The notes below the pieces were generated by a model that was given only the letters and a program-made list of their open reading frames with translations, did no database searches and was not told the origin of the DNA. From assembly GCA_947034895.1 (NCBI GenBank), contig OX344765.1, forward strand, positions 19,907,001 to 19,971,000: a stretch of DNA of 64,000 nucleotides. Reading direction: 5' to 3'. Position 1 is the first letter of the stretch. Each line of letters opens with the position of its first letter. Shown one piece after another: positions 10,368 through 22,169 of the stretch. The DNA comes from Rhytidiadelphus loreus (Eukaryota; Streptophyta; Bryopsida; Hypnales; Hylocomiaceae). Position numbers and translations under genes: made by a program.

Positions 10368-13300
10368 ATGGGAAAGAAGAAGCAATTGAAGATCTTGCCA
10401 GTACCATTGCCTGAGTTCCCAGATGCATTAGTAGAAGATTTTGATGAAAGTCGAATCTTATCACTAAAGAAGGCAAGGATATGGGAGTACCTTTTTTTCA
10501 TATGGCCACCTCCAGACATGCAATTGGTGAACGATTTCATTGTAACCAGTGAATTTGGCAAGAGGACAGAGATTGTCCTAAGAGGAAAGACAATTAAGCT
10601 AACTTCGAGAGGACTAGCAAAAATCATGAAGATACCTTGTAAAGAAGATAAAGGTGTCTTATTCACCCATCTCACGATTGAAGAGAAGGCTGAGATTTTC
10701 CAAGATAATCTGGAGAAAACCAAAGTCACAAATGGATGGGACTTGTGCCAGATCGCAGATAAGGCACTATTAGTATTTATAATCTTCATTAATCAACATT
10801 TCTTCTGGGCTCCTCAGTTCATGATTGGTAAAGATAAAGTCTTACATATTGGATTGAAGGCATGGAAGGGAGGCAGAATTAATTGGGCCTATTTGGCTTG
10901 TGAATATATGTTGGAAGAGATAGCGGCCAAGAAAAACCGAAGTTCTATATTTTTGCTATCATCCCATCTTCTAGCAGCATTCTACCAATATAGCCTTAAT
11001 TACTTGGGGAAGGAGCCAATCATGGAAACACAGACAAGAAAAGAAGTTTTTGTGATAGTCCTGGAAGATAGTGAGGAAAAAGGACCATCTTTGTCTGATG
11101 CAGTACCTACAGAGACAAATTTTGAGGCAAATGAAGGTACATCGAGCTCTACTACGGAATTACTCCAAGTTAGTAAAGAATATAAAGAAAACCAGCGCCT
11201 TATGAGTCTAGAGCTAGATGCTTATAAGACTAAAGAGATTGCGTGGAAAAAACAAGTAAGAACTTTGGAAGTTGCAAGAATTAAGTTCCAAGATTTGCAT
11301 AGAGGGCTGAAGATAGCTTTGGGAGCTAAAAATGAAGACTATCGAGTTTTGAAGTTAGAACATGAAAACCTTCGATGTTTAAGGAATAAAATAGAAGATG
11401 ATTGTCTGTTATGGAAAGACGTTTGGAAGAAATGGAAGAAGAAATGAAGGCTCTTAGGTGTCAACTAGAAGAAGTTAAGAGTCAACCTCCATCTTATGAG
11501 CTAGACACTAGTCTTAAGACAAAGCAATTGGAGCATACTTTGAGAGAGATGGTAAGCACCAATGATGAGCTGAATCAAGAGTTGGAAGCAGCAGTCGACT
11601 TGGTATCTGGAGCCCAACAGTGCATGTGGCAGCACCAGAGAGACTCTGCACCTACTTTTTCTTTGTACCGAGCTTATGAGTTGCAGTGCAGCATATGCTT
11701 CAGTATACTCACACTGGAGAAGGGTCAGAAGTTGTCTGAAGATCAATTTAAAGATGCATGGGAGACAGCAGGCAAGTTCGATAACATGCAGAACATTCTC
11801 TGTGAGACGATAGTATGAGGAGATCTCATGTTGACCAATTGGTCAGCTCTTTTCTATCCCATTGCTGACTTAGGCGCTAGAGCTCTATTATATTATGTAA
11901 ATTTGGAGAAAGAGCTAAGTCAGAGACGACGGAAAGATTGGTTGGATATACCAAAAAGGAAGGTCCGTATTGCAGATCAACAAACCCAGATTGATCCTGA
12001 TTTCCTAGCAAAGAGAGATATACAAAACAAGTGGAAATTGGAGTTGATCCAATTACGAGATCAAATGAAGAACCAAGGTGATATTATTTCTCTATTGGCT
12101 GCAGTGACCAATCGTGAAGCTGTTGCTCAAAGAGGTGAGCTAACTATTGGTCATTATCTCTATAACCTCCAAAATGGATATATTAGAGTATCTAAGACTT
12201 TGGATGCTCTTGGACAAGAAATTTTGTCTATCTGCAATGTTAAGGAAACTTCTATGTTTGCTTTACCTTCGGCAACCTATCAGCTTGCATCTTGGATCAC
12301 CTTAACCCCTAAAGGATCGGACTGTGTTTTTTGGCTGTGTAGATATTTTGGGCAGGTACCTACGAGTGGAGATTTTCATATTTGGGGCTGAAATTTTAAT
12401 AGAATGTGGGGGCAAGGAAGATCTTTCATATTGACCAAATTTCATGACATTTGGAAATACGAGTCAAAAGTTATAGCCTAATATGTTATTTTTTTTCCCA
12501 ACCAGGCAGTTCGGGCAGATCAGAAAAAATCACTTTTTTCAGAAACAAAAATTTGGAATTGATTTTCTAGAGTATTATATACACGAAAAGCTTTGAATCA
12601 TTCCATTTTGATCAATGAGTCAAAAGTTATGAGGATTTTTTTGTTTGTGGGCAGTTTTGGATTTCCTACTGCAAAATAAACTTTGAAATCCTTTATCTTA
12701 CCCAATTTTCATTATTTTTGGACAAAAGTAAAATCGTAGGATGTAGATACATTATTACAACATTTCTACCATTGGGATTGGAAATTTTCAATTCCATATT
12801 TAAATTATAAATAATTTAATATTTTTAATCATTCTCTACTACTACCTACTTACTATTTCTTTCCTATATGTTGTACTATTCCAAATGATCTGAAAATTTT
12901 CAAGCATGTGGCCAACTTGTCTAGGAAAACAAATCCAAAGAAGCACCACCATTTAGGTCATTTTTTCATAGAAATGTGAGCTTGTGAAGTGCAGCTGCCC
13001 TGCTTTTCGCAGGGTAAAAAAAATGATTTTAGTTAATTTGAATGCAAATATCTTGCAATCCACCCGGTGGAAATGTCTGAAATTTTTACCACATGTTTTT
13101 GATACTATATAATACAAGATCCTACGGTTAGATATGCCAAAAAAAGTTTTTTCTCAAAATTTTGGTACTTGTACTAGAAATGGCAGTTTTGGAGCATTTT
13201 TGGTGAAAGTATAGTGACGATCCTCTAAGGGTTAAAGACACCAATTCAAGGTTCCCTACTTACTTGTCAATTTCTGGGACAATACTATCATATGATTGAC

Positions 13301-14008
13301 AATATATTGGTGGAAAGACCAATACCTTCTTGGAAAGCCCTAGAATGGCTTGTAGAAGATTATGGATTATCTGTTATAGAGGACAAACCATATGATAGAA
13401 GATATCAAGACATATCAGCAAAATGGCAACAAGAACCACTAGTCTCAGTGATATCCAATAACCACTATTGTCCATATGAGAGGCGACATAAGTGAAATCC
13501 TAAAGCGACCCTTGATTCTATAGACTATAACTGGCCAAAGATTCCAGGATCTTTTGATAGCCCAAATTCATGTGCAACTGCTTATGAAGAATTTCACATG
13601 CAACATATCACCCATATAGATCCAGTGTGTTTTCGAGCTGCAGTATTTTGTGGTTTCTTACGGATGATGTATAAAGACCATGGTGTAATGATAAATGTCA
13701 ATCAGTTTGACATTTTACGACCAGAATTCTAGATGCAGATAAAGTTACAATACCATAGTACCCGTTGGCAACGGATGCTAGAAATTATGGCTATTACCCA
13801 TTTCTTTTGGGGAGCCCATTTATGTTTTATAAATGAATTCTCTAAGACTAGGCATGAACCTATGACAAGATGGATGGAGTATCAACGCACCCACAATCAA
13901 AGACTTTTAGATCGGGATGATGATGTACGGAAGGCATGTGATCGAGCTTACCAAAAGAGAGTGCGAGACCAAGACAAAGGCCGAAATAAAAGACCCAAGT
14001 ACTATTGA
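10368..14008 (+). pseudogene. Accessory ORF downstream of pol, unknown function
   Basis: A long frame begins at ATG 10368 (MGKKKQLKILPVPLPEFPD). Its N-terminal half is globular and rich in aromatic residues. Residues from about 270 on are strongly coiled-coil, with many Glu, Lys and Leu. Four lesions break it: a one-base shift near 11400, where the coiled coil continues in the next frame, TGA at 11816-11818, TGA at 13493-13495 and TAG near 13730. A transposable element at 12306-13231 also splits it. The parts on each side of that element are in the same frame. The last segment is very rich in Arg, Asp and Lys and ends at 14008. Athila and Tat elements carry an extra ORF here, but I cannot match this one to a known env-like or other family. 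Confidence 0.7.
12306..13231. mobile_element. TTAA-flanked piggyBac-like non-autonomous element, copy A
   Basis: The 926-bp segment is flanked on both sides by TTAA (12302-12305 and 13232-13235). Its ends are inverted repeats. The left end is CCCCTAAAGGATCG and the reverse complement of the right end is CCCTTAGAGGATCG, matching at 12 of 14 positions. TTAA target duplication and ends starting CCC are hallmarks of the piggyBac superfamily. The interior has no coding capacity. It interrupts the retroelement accessory ORF. Reading frame and codon phase are the same on both sides, so the ORF is an empty-site reference showing the exact insertion point. A diverged copy lies at 42606-43406. Confidence 0.85.
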
Positions 14009-14025
14009 CAGGGACGTCAATAGGC

Positions 14026-14037
14026 TAAGTAGGGGGC
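14026..14037 (+). other. Polypurine-tract-like run
   Basis: TAAGTAGGGGGC just downstream of the accessory ORF is identical to 8538-8549 after the integrase. A G-rich purine run immediately before a TG-starting repeat is where a polypurine tract would lie. Confidence 0.45.
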
Positions 14038-14039
14038 TA

Positions 14040-15038
14040 TGTAGCCCTAGAAGTTTTTAAAATAAGGGTCAAAATGGAAAAAGGGACCAATTAGGGGCCC
14101 TTTAGTGTTTAAAAATAGAAATAAAAGCTATTTTAAAGTCTAAAACTAGTTCTAAGGGTAAATAGGGCTAATAGGTGGATGGATGAAAAAATAAATAATA
14201 ATAAAATAGAAAGGGGATGAATGGGGTGTGTAAACGAGGTCTCACCCCTTCCCAAGAGGTGTGGCATCTCGTTTTCAAAACTATAAAAAGATTAAAAAAA
14301 TAGGAAATACATGGCAATGTAAGTCCCATTATTATATATATATTTTTATTGTGAGTTTTCATGTATTTTGTGATATGCCTCCCTTTCAAGTAAGTTTAAT
14401 AATATATATTTATCTTTGAGTTTTACATTTGTTTGTGTATTTTGTATGTGTTTGGAATTAGGGATTATCTTTTCTCTCATTATAGATGTGTGAGACTTGA
14501 AAGCAGAGTTGTGAATACTGTGAGTGATCTGGGATTGAGGCATTGATACTTGAGCGTTGTTGGAAATTGAGATCAATTTGAAAAATGTCGGAGAAGATCA
14601 GAAGCTTGCTTGAGTGCCTGTGAGGAATTTCAAAACTTAAAAAAAAACAAAAAACTCTCAAGCGGATCCTGATCGGGAAGTTGATACTAATTGATTGCTA
14701 AGGGTCATGGAGAAGTAGTAGTGCCAAATCTGAATCTTCAAAGGAATTGGACAATCTCAATGTAGTCCGGAGCATGCTGCAATACAGAAGGTTTGTGATT
14801 AAGCGAGTCCAAGATTGTGAGGAGAAATTTCGAAGAGAATCTGCAAATTGCAACTCCCCCAAGTCAACGGCAATTTGCGATAGAGTTGCAGACTATTGGG
14901 ATCTCTGTACAAAGTTCGAATTTGAAGAAAAATAGAGTTGTGAATCATGTTCTTGCTTATGGTTGATGGGGGTGGGCAAGATCAATAAAATGGTGTTGTA
15001 ATTGATCAAAGATCCATGTTGGATTCAACGTGGAGTCA
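14040..15038 (+). repeat. Candidate LTR of the retroelement
   Basis: The segment begins TGTAGCCCTAG directly after the purine run and may end TCA at 15038. It is followed by TTGGCGCAGCC, which resembles plant gypsy primer-binding sites. It contains a TATATATA stretch near 14333. I find no second copy in the window, so the LTR call rests on end structure only. A primer-binding site after an LTR normally marks the 5' copy, so a second, truncated element may begin here. Short frames at 14747-14935 and elsewhere inside look incidental. Confidence 0.35.
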
Positions 15039-16734
15039 GGAACTTGGCGCAGCCAACAACGCTGGAATGTTTTGATTCACAAAAGATGGACTTCGTACAA
15101 GATTAGGTGACTTGGGTATCATCACTTGATTGAAATTGGATTGATTGACTGAAGTTGAGATTTGAAATTCGAAATTTTGTGAGAATTTGGATTTTTGACA
15201 CAGTCACAGTTGCAGCTCGCAGCAGGAGCTTGTTGTCCCGAATTAGGGATTTGGTCCACGGTTTTGGGGTTATTTTTCACGGTTTTAGGGCTGGTCCAAT
15301 GTGGTCATAGGTACTTTTGATCAAACTATATGAAATTTTAGTATTTTGGTCTTAGGTTCTCCAAGTTTAGACAAAATTGTAAATGGTTTCAATGTTTTTT
15401 GTGTTGGGGAATTTAGGGAATTAACCCTTGTGATTTGGACCAATTGCCCTTTTTGACTCATTGTCCCAAAATGTTGGAGAAAAGTTTGCAGAAAAGATAA
15501 ACTTAAGGTATGAGACCACAAACTTAGCATTCTATGCATAACTGGACTATTTGACCTACTGGGACAGACATAAACATTGTGCATATAGTTTTGCTCATGG
15601 CGAGCACTTATTGGACTTATTGCCCCCCATATAAAAAGTTTTAATAAATGAACTATGTGTATTATTATTTTCAAAGTATTATCTTGATGTGATTAAAAGT
15701 CCTAGATCATACATTGCATTGACGATTTGACCAAACCTGACATATTGCCCGGACTATTTGCCCTCTTTTTAGAATACTATATAGGACTGGAACTACAATC
15801 ATTGTGTCTGCATACATTTGTAATGGACTGACTACTAAATTACCAAATTTGGGAATAAGAGTGAAAACCCATTTATGATTTGTTTTTGAATTCAAAATAC
15901 TATATATTTACCTATATTTTAAGTACATGTGACTTTAGCTACAAAAAGCGTTAGACTACTTGATCATTCCCTTAGATTTTGGAACCCCTATACTATAGTT
16001 CTGGGTTTTGTGGGATTAGCAAAAACTAGACTACAGGAACTGACATGCCAATTTGGCGATCTCAAAATTAATTTTTAATTTTTAATTTTTTGAAAGAGAA
16101 AAAATATTTTTTTATTTTCCCTATACTTGCATTGGAGGTCAAAAGACAAAAGTTAAACAACCTTGTTTTGGGCTCAAATTTTTTGTAATGTATATTTCTC
16201 AAAAATGAATATGACATTGAAACAATTGTTTTCAATGATTTTTGTTATTATAAACAATAAGAATGTTATCTTTTATGGGCATAGCATAGAAGTAACATAG
16301 TTTCCTACAATTTAAAAACTTATATTTATATAAGTGAAGAAACTTATAATCTACCATAGATGAAAAAATTTGGAAAATTGGAATTCTTTTTTGCAATCAC
16401 AAATCCCATATGAGCTAGGAGAAGTTACAAAATAAAAATTAACTAGCCACAGAAAAAGGCCCACGTTTTTACATTTATTTCCACGAAGTGGAAGAACATC
16501 TTATAAATCCTTCCCTTCAATAAATTTTTCTTCTCAAGACTTGCAATGTGTTGTCTTGTACTCTTTGTCAATCCAAGGGTGGTTGCTAGTAAGCAAGTGT
16601 AAGCAATTGAAGGCTCGTTTACACATAGAAAGCAAAGTGGTTTGTTTTTCTTTTGCTATTTGTTTGTACAATCCTCACGGTTGCTATTATGTGAGTCTAG
16701 GATCTTGAGCCCATGAACATAAGAGCCTAGGCTC
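15039..16734. other. AT-rich segment, no gene seen
   Basis: Only short frames occur here. A TTAACCCTTGTGATTT at 15416-15431 resembles TTAACCCCTTGTGATC near 59769, so it may be the end of a TTAA-specific element. Otherwise nothing is recognisable. Confidence 0.4.
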
Positions 16735-17255
16735 CTATGTTATAGGCACCTTCCTTAATTATAGAATGTTTGTATTATAGGTGTCTATGTTGTAGTTACC
16801 TATGTTATAAGCACCTTCCATGGTTATAGGATGTTTATATTATAGATGCCTAATTATGTTATAGGTGTTTATGTTATAAGCACCTTCCATGGTTATACGA
16901 TATTTATATTATAGGTACCTAATTATATTATAGGTGTCTATGTTATAAGCACCTTTCATAGTTATAGGATATTTATATTATACGTACCTAATTATATTAT
17001 AGGTGTCTATGTTATAAGCACCTTTCATGATTATAGGATATTTATATTATAGGTGTCTATGTTATAGGCACCTATATTAAAGGTGTTTATTTTGTAGGTA
17101 CCTATGTTATAAGCACCTTTAATGATTATAAGATGTTTATATTACAAATACCTAATTATATTATAAGTGTCTATGTTATAAGCACCTTTCATAGTTATAG
17201 GATGTTTATATTATAAGTATGTATGTTATAGACATCTCCAATAGTTGTAGAGTAC
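16735..17255. repeat. Diverged minisatellite, about 75-80 bp unit
   Basis: About seven imperfect copies of a unit containing TGTTATAAGCACCTTTCAT, GTTATAGGATATTTATATTA and TAGGTACCTAATTATATTAT follow one another. Unit length and sequence drift along the array, so it is old compared with the array at 2202. Confidence 0.85.
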
Positions 17256-18215
17256 CTATGTGCAGAGGCTCACATTTCTAGGCTCACATACTAGCACCGT
17301 TGCTACCATTGCAAAATGATTGAGCAAGCATACATTTGTGAATTTATTTATTACAAGCTTGATGGTCAAAACCAATTTTTAGCTTGAAGATGACTCATGC
17401 AGCCATCTTGTCCAATTAAAAGCATAAAAGTCTATGAAATCTAGTGTGAGCATTACATTCAAAATCTTTTAAACTCTAAAAAAAATTACAAAGTACATCA
17501 TGTTTACGTATCAAAACATCAAAAAATGGGGAATTTAGTTGAAATGGAGGTTTTCCGTGTGCCATTTTCAAACTATCTGGTCTAAACCATATAAAAGACA
17601 TCTAAGATAGGTATAAAATTCAGAAACCTAGGACTTGTATAGATATCACATTGTGCAATCTAAATTGTGAAAGTATCATCTATGACACATGTAGATTTTA
17701 GACATCTAGAAATGATATAGATTAAAAAAATCTAGAATAGTTGTACATTTTAGATTGCCCAATTTGAACTATAAAAATTGTCAAAATTGTGGAATTTTGC
17801 CATTTTAATGAAATTGCCCATAAAAGTAAAATTCAACTTCATAAGAAGATTGAATCATATAAACCCTCATTTGCATTACAAATAAGACAAAAAAAACTCA
17901 CCACATGAATTATTAATTGGTATGAGAATACAAGATTGACTAGTGAATCTTTTCTCAAGATTTTTCTATAAATAGAAGATTAAGCCTTAAGCACTCCGGC
18001 GTCCATATTCTATGACGGATAATGAACAGAGGACTTGTAGGCGTTGTTTCATCCAACTACCTTCTCATTCATCCAATATAACAGTTGAATCTTGAAAAGA
18101 CAACCTCCTTTTATGTCCGATTTCATGAAATTTTGATAAATGGTATTACTGTACAAAGATATAAGCAAAAATGTGTGAAAATTTGAAAAATGATTGAGGC
18201 GTTAAGGGGTTAAGG
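17256..18215. other. AT-rich segment sharing sequence with 20.36-20.61 kb
   Basis: Words such as GTCTAAACCAT and GACATCTAAGA at 17575-17620 recur in the same order and orientation at 20400-20445. The two are probably parts of one decayed repeat family. No gene is visible. Confidence 0.4.
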
Positions 18216-18631
18216 TAGTATGCTCTAAAAGTGCCCATCTTCTTTAAACCACCCCTATTTTTTGGTGGAGAATGGAGATAGGGTGATCATTAAATGGACC
18301 ACTTTAGCAATTAAATGCATTGAAAAAAAATTGTTTTTCTATTGTAAGAGCCAATCATTGTCTTTGATTTTTGCACATCTCAAGATTTACAAGCTGCAAG
18401 TGAATGGATTTTGGAAGACCTATAGTCACAAATAGGTGTCTATGCCCCAAATCTTTGAAAATTTATAAGTAATTCAAAAATGCTTGGAAAAATAGAAAAC
18501 CACTTGTGTTAGGTTCCAGTGTTCCACATCTATTTTTCTTTCTCTAAAAAATGATCTAGAAATAATTTTGTCTACGGAAGCCTATAGAAAAGGTGGACCA
18601 ACCCTTAAATGGTCACTTTTAGAGCATACTA
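18216..18631. mobile_element. Small inverted-repeat element (MITE-like)
   Basis: The ends are perfect 18-bp inverted repeats, TAGTATGCTCTAAAAGTG on the left and its reverse complement on the right. If the outer TA is the target duplication this fits the Tc1/mariner group. There is no coding frame inside. Length is about 416 bp. Confidence 0.7.
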
Positions 18632-19254
18632 GTTTAGGAGAATTAGAATTCCGAGTGACACTTCACGCACTTATGAATCCCAAGCAACTCTACTGTAGTC
18701 CTCAAAGACCATGAGTGCCACATCAGTTGGTCTACATTAGAGAAATTCTGGGGTCTCTAGAGGGTTGCCTTGTGGTGACAGACCAAGCTATTTTGAGCTT
18801 GGTCTATCACCCCGAAAAGTGCCGCACCTTCGGTGTCAATCTAGGTGAATATCTCAAAATCTGCCAGTTTTTGCGATTTAAAAAATATATATTTAATTAA
18901 ATTTTTTTCAAAATTTCAGCCTGGAAAAAAAATTCTTTTTTTTAGTCAATTTTTTATTCATTAATTTCGATTTTTGTGTTACTACCACTGCAAATTCGGG
19001 TGGACAAAAATAGGGAGAAAACGATTTTTTTTGCAAGAAAGCCCAAATTTCAAGGTCCCTTAAAGACTGTAGAGTAGCCCTCTTGAGACCCTAGATTTTC
19101 TCTAATGACTTGCTCAAAATTCCAAGCATCCTTCTAAAAAATGACTTGGTTTTGAATAATCTATAATTCTATATAAATATGCTAGATCTTCAAAGAACAT
19201 CCCCATCCTTAGAAATAGGCCAAGAACTCACGCACCTAAGTAAGTAGCTTTTGT
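18632..19254. other. AT-rich segment, nothing recognised
   Basis: One 61-codon frame at 18715-18900 has no supporting features and overlaps low-complexity A/T at its end. Confidence 0.4.
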
Positions 19255-20272
19255 AGCCTTTTTAAATGTAATTATATACATACAATGAATATTTTTTAGA
19301 TTGTAATAATAGCATTAAAAACCTAATTATATGAGTTTTTTTAATACATGTGTTATGGGATAAGCTACCTAACTTTGGGGGCTTTTTCATTCATTTTCAA
19401 TTTTCTTTTAATAAATGTAAAATATTACAAATGAATTTTAATTTTAATTGGAGGGAACTTTTTATATGGAATTTTAAAAACTAGGCATACATGTTTTGAT
19501 TTTTCATATATATATATATATAAAATAAATATGTAACCCAACATTTTTTACATCTTATTTTATTTGGTCTTCACCTAACTTTTTGGTTTTTTTAATTTGA
19601 CATAATTTCTTCAATAGTCATCTTCTAAGCTATATTGATGCTGATGATCCTTGCATATTATACAAGAGTTGAGTACATACTTGGGAGTCTCTATAGCTAT
19701 GTTTTAAATTTTAAGTGAACAACTTTTCTTTCATTTTATTATGTAAGTTCTATATTGCAATGATGGGTAGCTTATTTTATGATACATGTATACAACACTT
19801 GTAGCTTGTTCCATGATACTTGTATTAAAAAATGGCATACGCAACACTTGTATTAAACGTAGGGGTCATTGGCATTCAAATAGGCTTAGAGGATGGCTTT
19901 TAAAAAAAATATATCAAATTAAAAAGACAAAATATTTAGGTGAAGACCAAATTATATAAAATGAAATGTAAAAAATTTTGAGTTCTATACTTACTAAAAG
20001 AAACTCACAATCAATATTTTTTTTTGAAGAATTGAAATCCCTAATGCATAGTTTTCAAAAATTTGTATAAGAGGTTCCCTCTAGTTAAAATTAAAATGCA
20101 TTCACAGTGTTTTATTATTAATTAATTAATTAATTAATTTTTTATTAAAAAGTCCCTAAAGTTGGGTAGCTTGTCCCATGATACATGTATTTAAAAAAAT
20201 CATATTAATAGATTTTTAATGCTATTATTATCCTAAAAAAATATTCATTTCATATATATAATTACATTTTTG
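19255..20272. repeat. Large foldback, arms about 350 bp
   Basis: The left arm (about 19255-19610) matches the reverse complement of the right arm (about 19900-20272) over most of its length. Shared landmarks, given as left arm versus inverted right arm, include ATGTAATTATAT, AATAATAGCATTAAAAA and TTTGGTCTTCACCTAA. The spacer of about 290 bp repeats the words CTTGTAGCTTGTTCCATGAT and ACACTTGTATTAAA. It is probably a foldback transposon, with no coding frame. Confidence 0.8.
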
Positions 20273-21586
20273 GACTCTTTTTTGAAAGTGCTACAAGAAT
20301 TTTCTCCACTAAAACAAATGAATTCCCCTAAGATTGGACTAAAATGCATTAAAAGTGATTACAGGGAATTTCATTAAAATGACATATTTCATGTCATTTT
20401 CAAACTGCATTGTCTAAACCATAAAAGTGACATCTAAGACAATTATTTATTTCAGACTAACTGTAAAAAGTGCCATCTAGGGTAGGTATAGATTTCAGAC
20501 CATATGGTCTAAACCATAAACCATAAAAGTGCCAAAGTTGCAGGATGGTACCATTTTTACAAAATTCCTCATGATTGTAATCAAGCCCATATAATTCTTC
20601 ATGAAAGGGTTTAGGTTGTTTCTACACGGGTGCCTTTGTCGTGTCAAGGAATGTCTGCGGGGTTGCGGACACGTCCAATGCATCCAACTGAAGTACGTCT
20701 ACGTTCGAATGACTTTGGACGCGCGACCAGACGTACAACCTTTGTATAATTATTAGATTTCCGCCTCGCGGAGCTATCCAAAGTCATGAATTTTTCACAA
20801 ATTTATCAACTTGTTGATCGGACATAAGAGAATCTTCACAAGACACTTGCGAGATTTAGATGTAAAGCAATGTATTATGTGAATCGGCCGGACCCTCAAT
20901 TATTTCATAACTCTTTAATATGACTTTCTCTAAACTGCGTACATTCCGCACAACTTGTTGGGCCATCAATGAATGTACATAGCCCACTTGCCATGCCACA
21001 CAGCCCACTCATTCAAACTTTGCCATCGTTATATCATTTGGGCCGGGACTCCACGTATCCGCAGTCAGATAGGTGCAGCTAGAGAATGGGATTAAATATT
21101 CGTTGGATTATTCAAAGAATTTAATACGACGACGGAGTTGGATCATTCTCTGTGAGAACGTGACGCATGCAACGAGATCGAAACACAATGATGCGTATAT
21201 AGAGGGCAGCACATTATTTGTCATTTACATATGCATCTGATCATTAACACTATAATTGCAAATTACTGAAATCCGGTGCAGAAAATATTTGCAACAAGAT
21301 CTGGATAACTAGCACACTCATCCAGCTTTTATTGATATACATACGTACACAGGCAGCTTGGAAGCCCAACATTACAGTTCATGAACCGTTCCCTTGACAG
21401 AGGCATTTGCTAACAACGCCTGTTGGAAGGCTGTTCTTAATTTGATGAAATTAAGCTGCGTCGACCTGAGTTCCATTGTTTATTTTATTCTCATACGTAG
21501 CTGCTTCATACTCACACTGAAAGCTAGATATCTCGCAACGGAGTGCAAGCTGGACATAAGCTTAGAAGCAGTCATTCACTACCTAG
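20273..21586. other. Intergenic segment, no gene called
   Basis: The first part shares sequence with 17.5-17.9 kb. From about 20630 on, base composition becomes more balanced toward the secreted-protein gene. No feature can be supported. Confidence 0.4.
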
Positions 21587-22019
21587 CTAGGGGCAGAAGG
21601 GACCCAGTGACCTGGTATTCGTCGACGGAGGATCCGACAGGGACGAGTACGTCACATAGAGCGTGATGCAAGTAGAACTCCCGTCGCACCTGATCTCAAT
21701 CGTGAGAAGCCTGGTGCCCAGCTGGTTCAACCAGATCAACGACGCCGACCCTATGGTAACGGTCACGATCGGAATGCTCCTGATGGTAACTGTGACAGGG
21801 TCATCGAAGAACGTACTCGGAAGCCCGGCCCAGGTGAGAGTTTTGGTGGGTAATTAACACCGGGTAGTCGGTTGTGTTGGTATTGATGACGGCTGTCCTG
21901 CTGCAGGTGTTGGTGATGCTGAACGAAGCTTGGGCGCCGGAGGCACAAGTGCTCGCTACCACCGCCACCAGCAGTAGCACGGCGGCCATGGAGCTGGACT
22001 TCCCCGAAGACATCGCCAT
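21587..22019 (-). pseudogene. Small secreted protein gene with one-base frameshift
   Basis: The frame starts at ATG 22019 with a clear signal peptide: MAMSSGKSSSMAAVLLLVA, then a small-residue stretch with likely cleavage after GAQA near residue 31. The mature start is ASFSITNTCSRTAV. Near 21851-21857, inside TTAATTA, the frame shifts by one base. The next frame (LPTKTLTWAG) then runs on to TAG at 21587-21589. The joined product would be about 143 residues with Cys in NTC, RCDGSSTC and FC, and many Thr, Ser and Ile. A TATA box lies upstream at 22159-22167. I do not recognise a family. The single shift may be a true lesion or a sequencing error, because the rest looks like a normal expressed gene. 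Confidence 0.6.
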
Positions 22020-22158
22020 GAACCTTAATTCAGTTGGCTTCTGATCGATCGATCGACCAGGAGCTGGGATCGAATTGAAAGCAGGCAAGATGAGCGAGAT
22101 GGATGGAGTACGAAGGAGTGAGAGCGAGTACGTGATGGTTGCACTGCAATTATGCCAT

Positions 22159-22167
22159 CCTTTTATA
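22159..22167 (-). promoter_or_regulatory. TATA box of the secreted-protein gene
   Basis: On the minus strand the sequence is TATAAAAGG, about 140 bases upstream of the ATG at 22019. A good TATA box at this distance is consistent with a start site near 22130 and a leader of about 110 bases. Confidence 0.65.
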
Positions 22168-22169
22168 CT

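Noticed and set aside
14040..15038. Firm LTR annotation
   Set aside because: Only end features are present and there is no second copy in the window, so it is listed with low confidence only.
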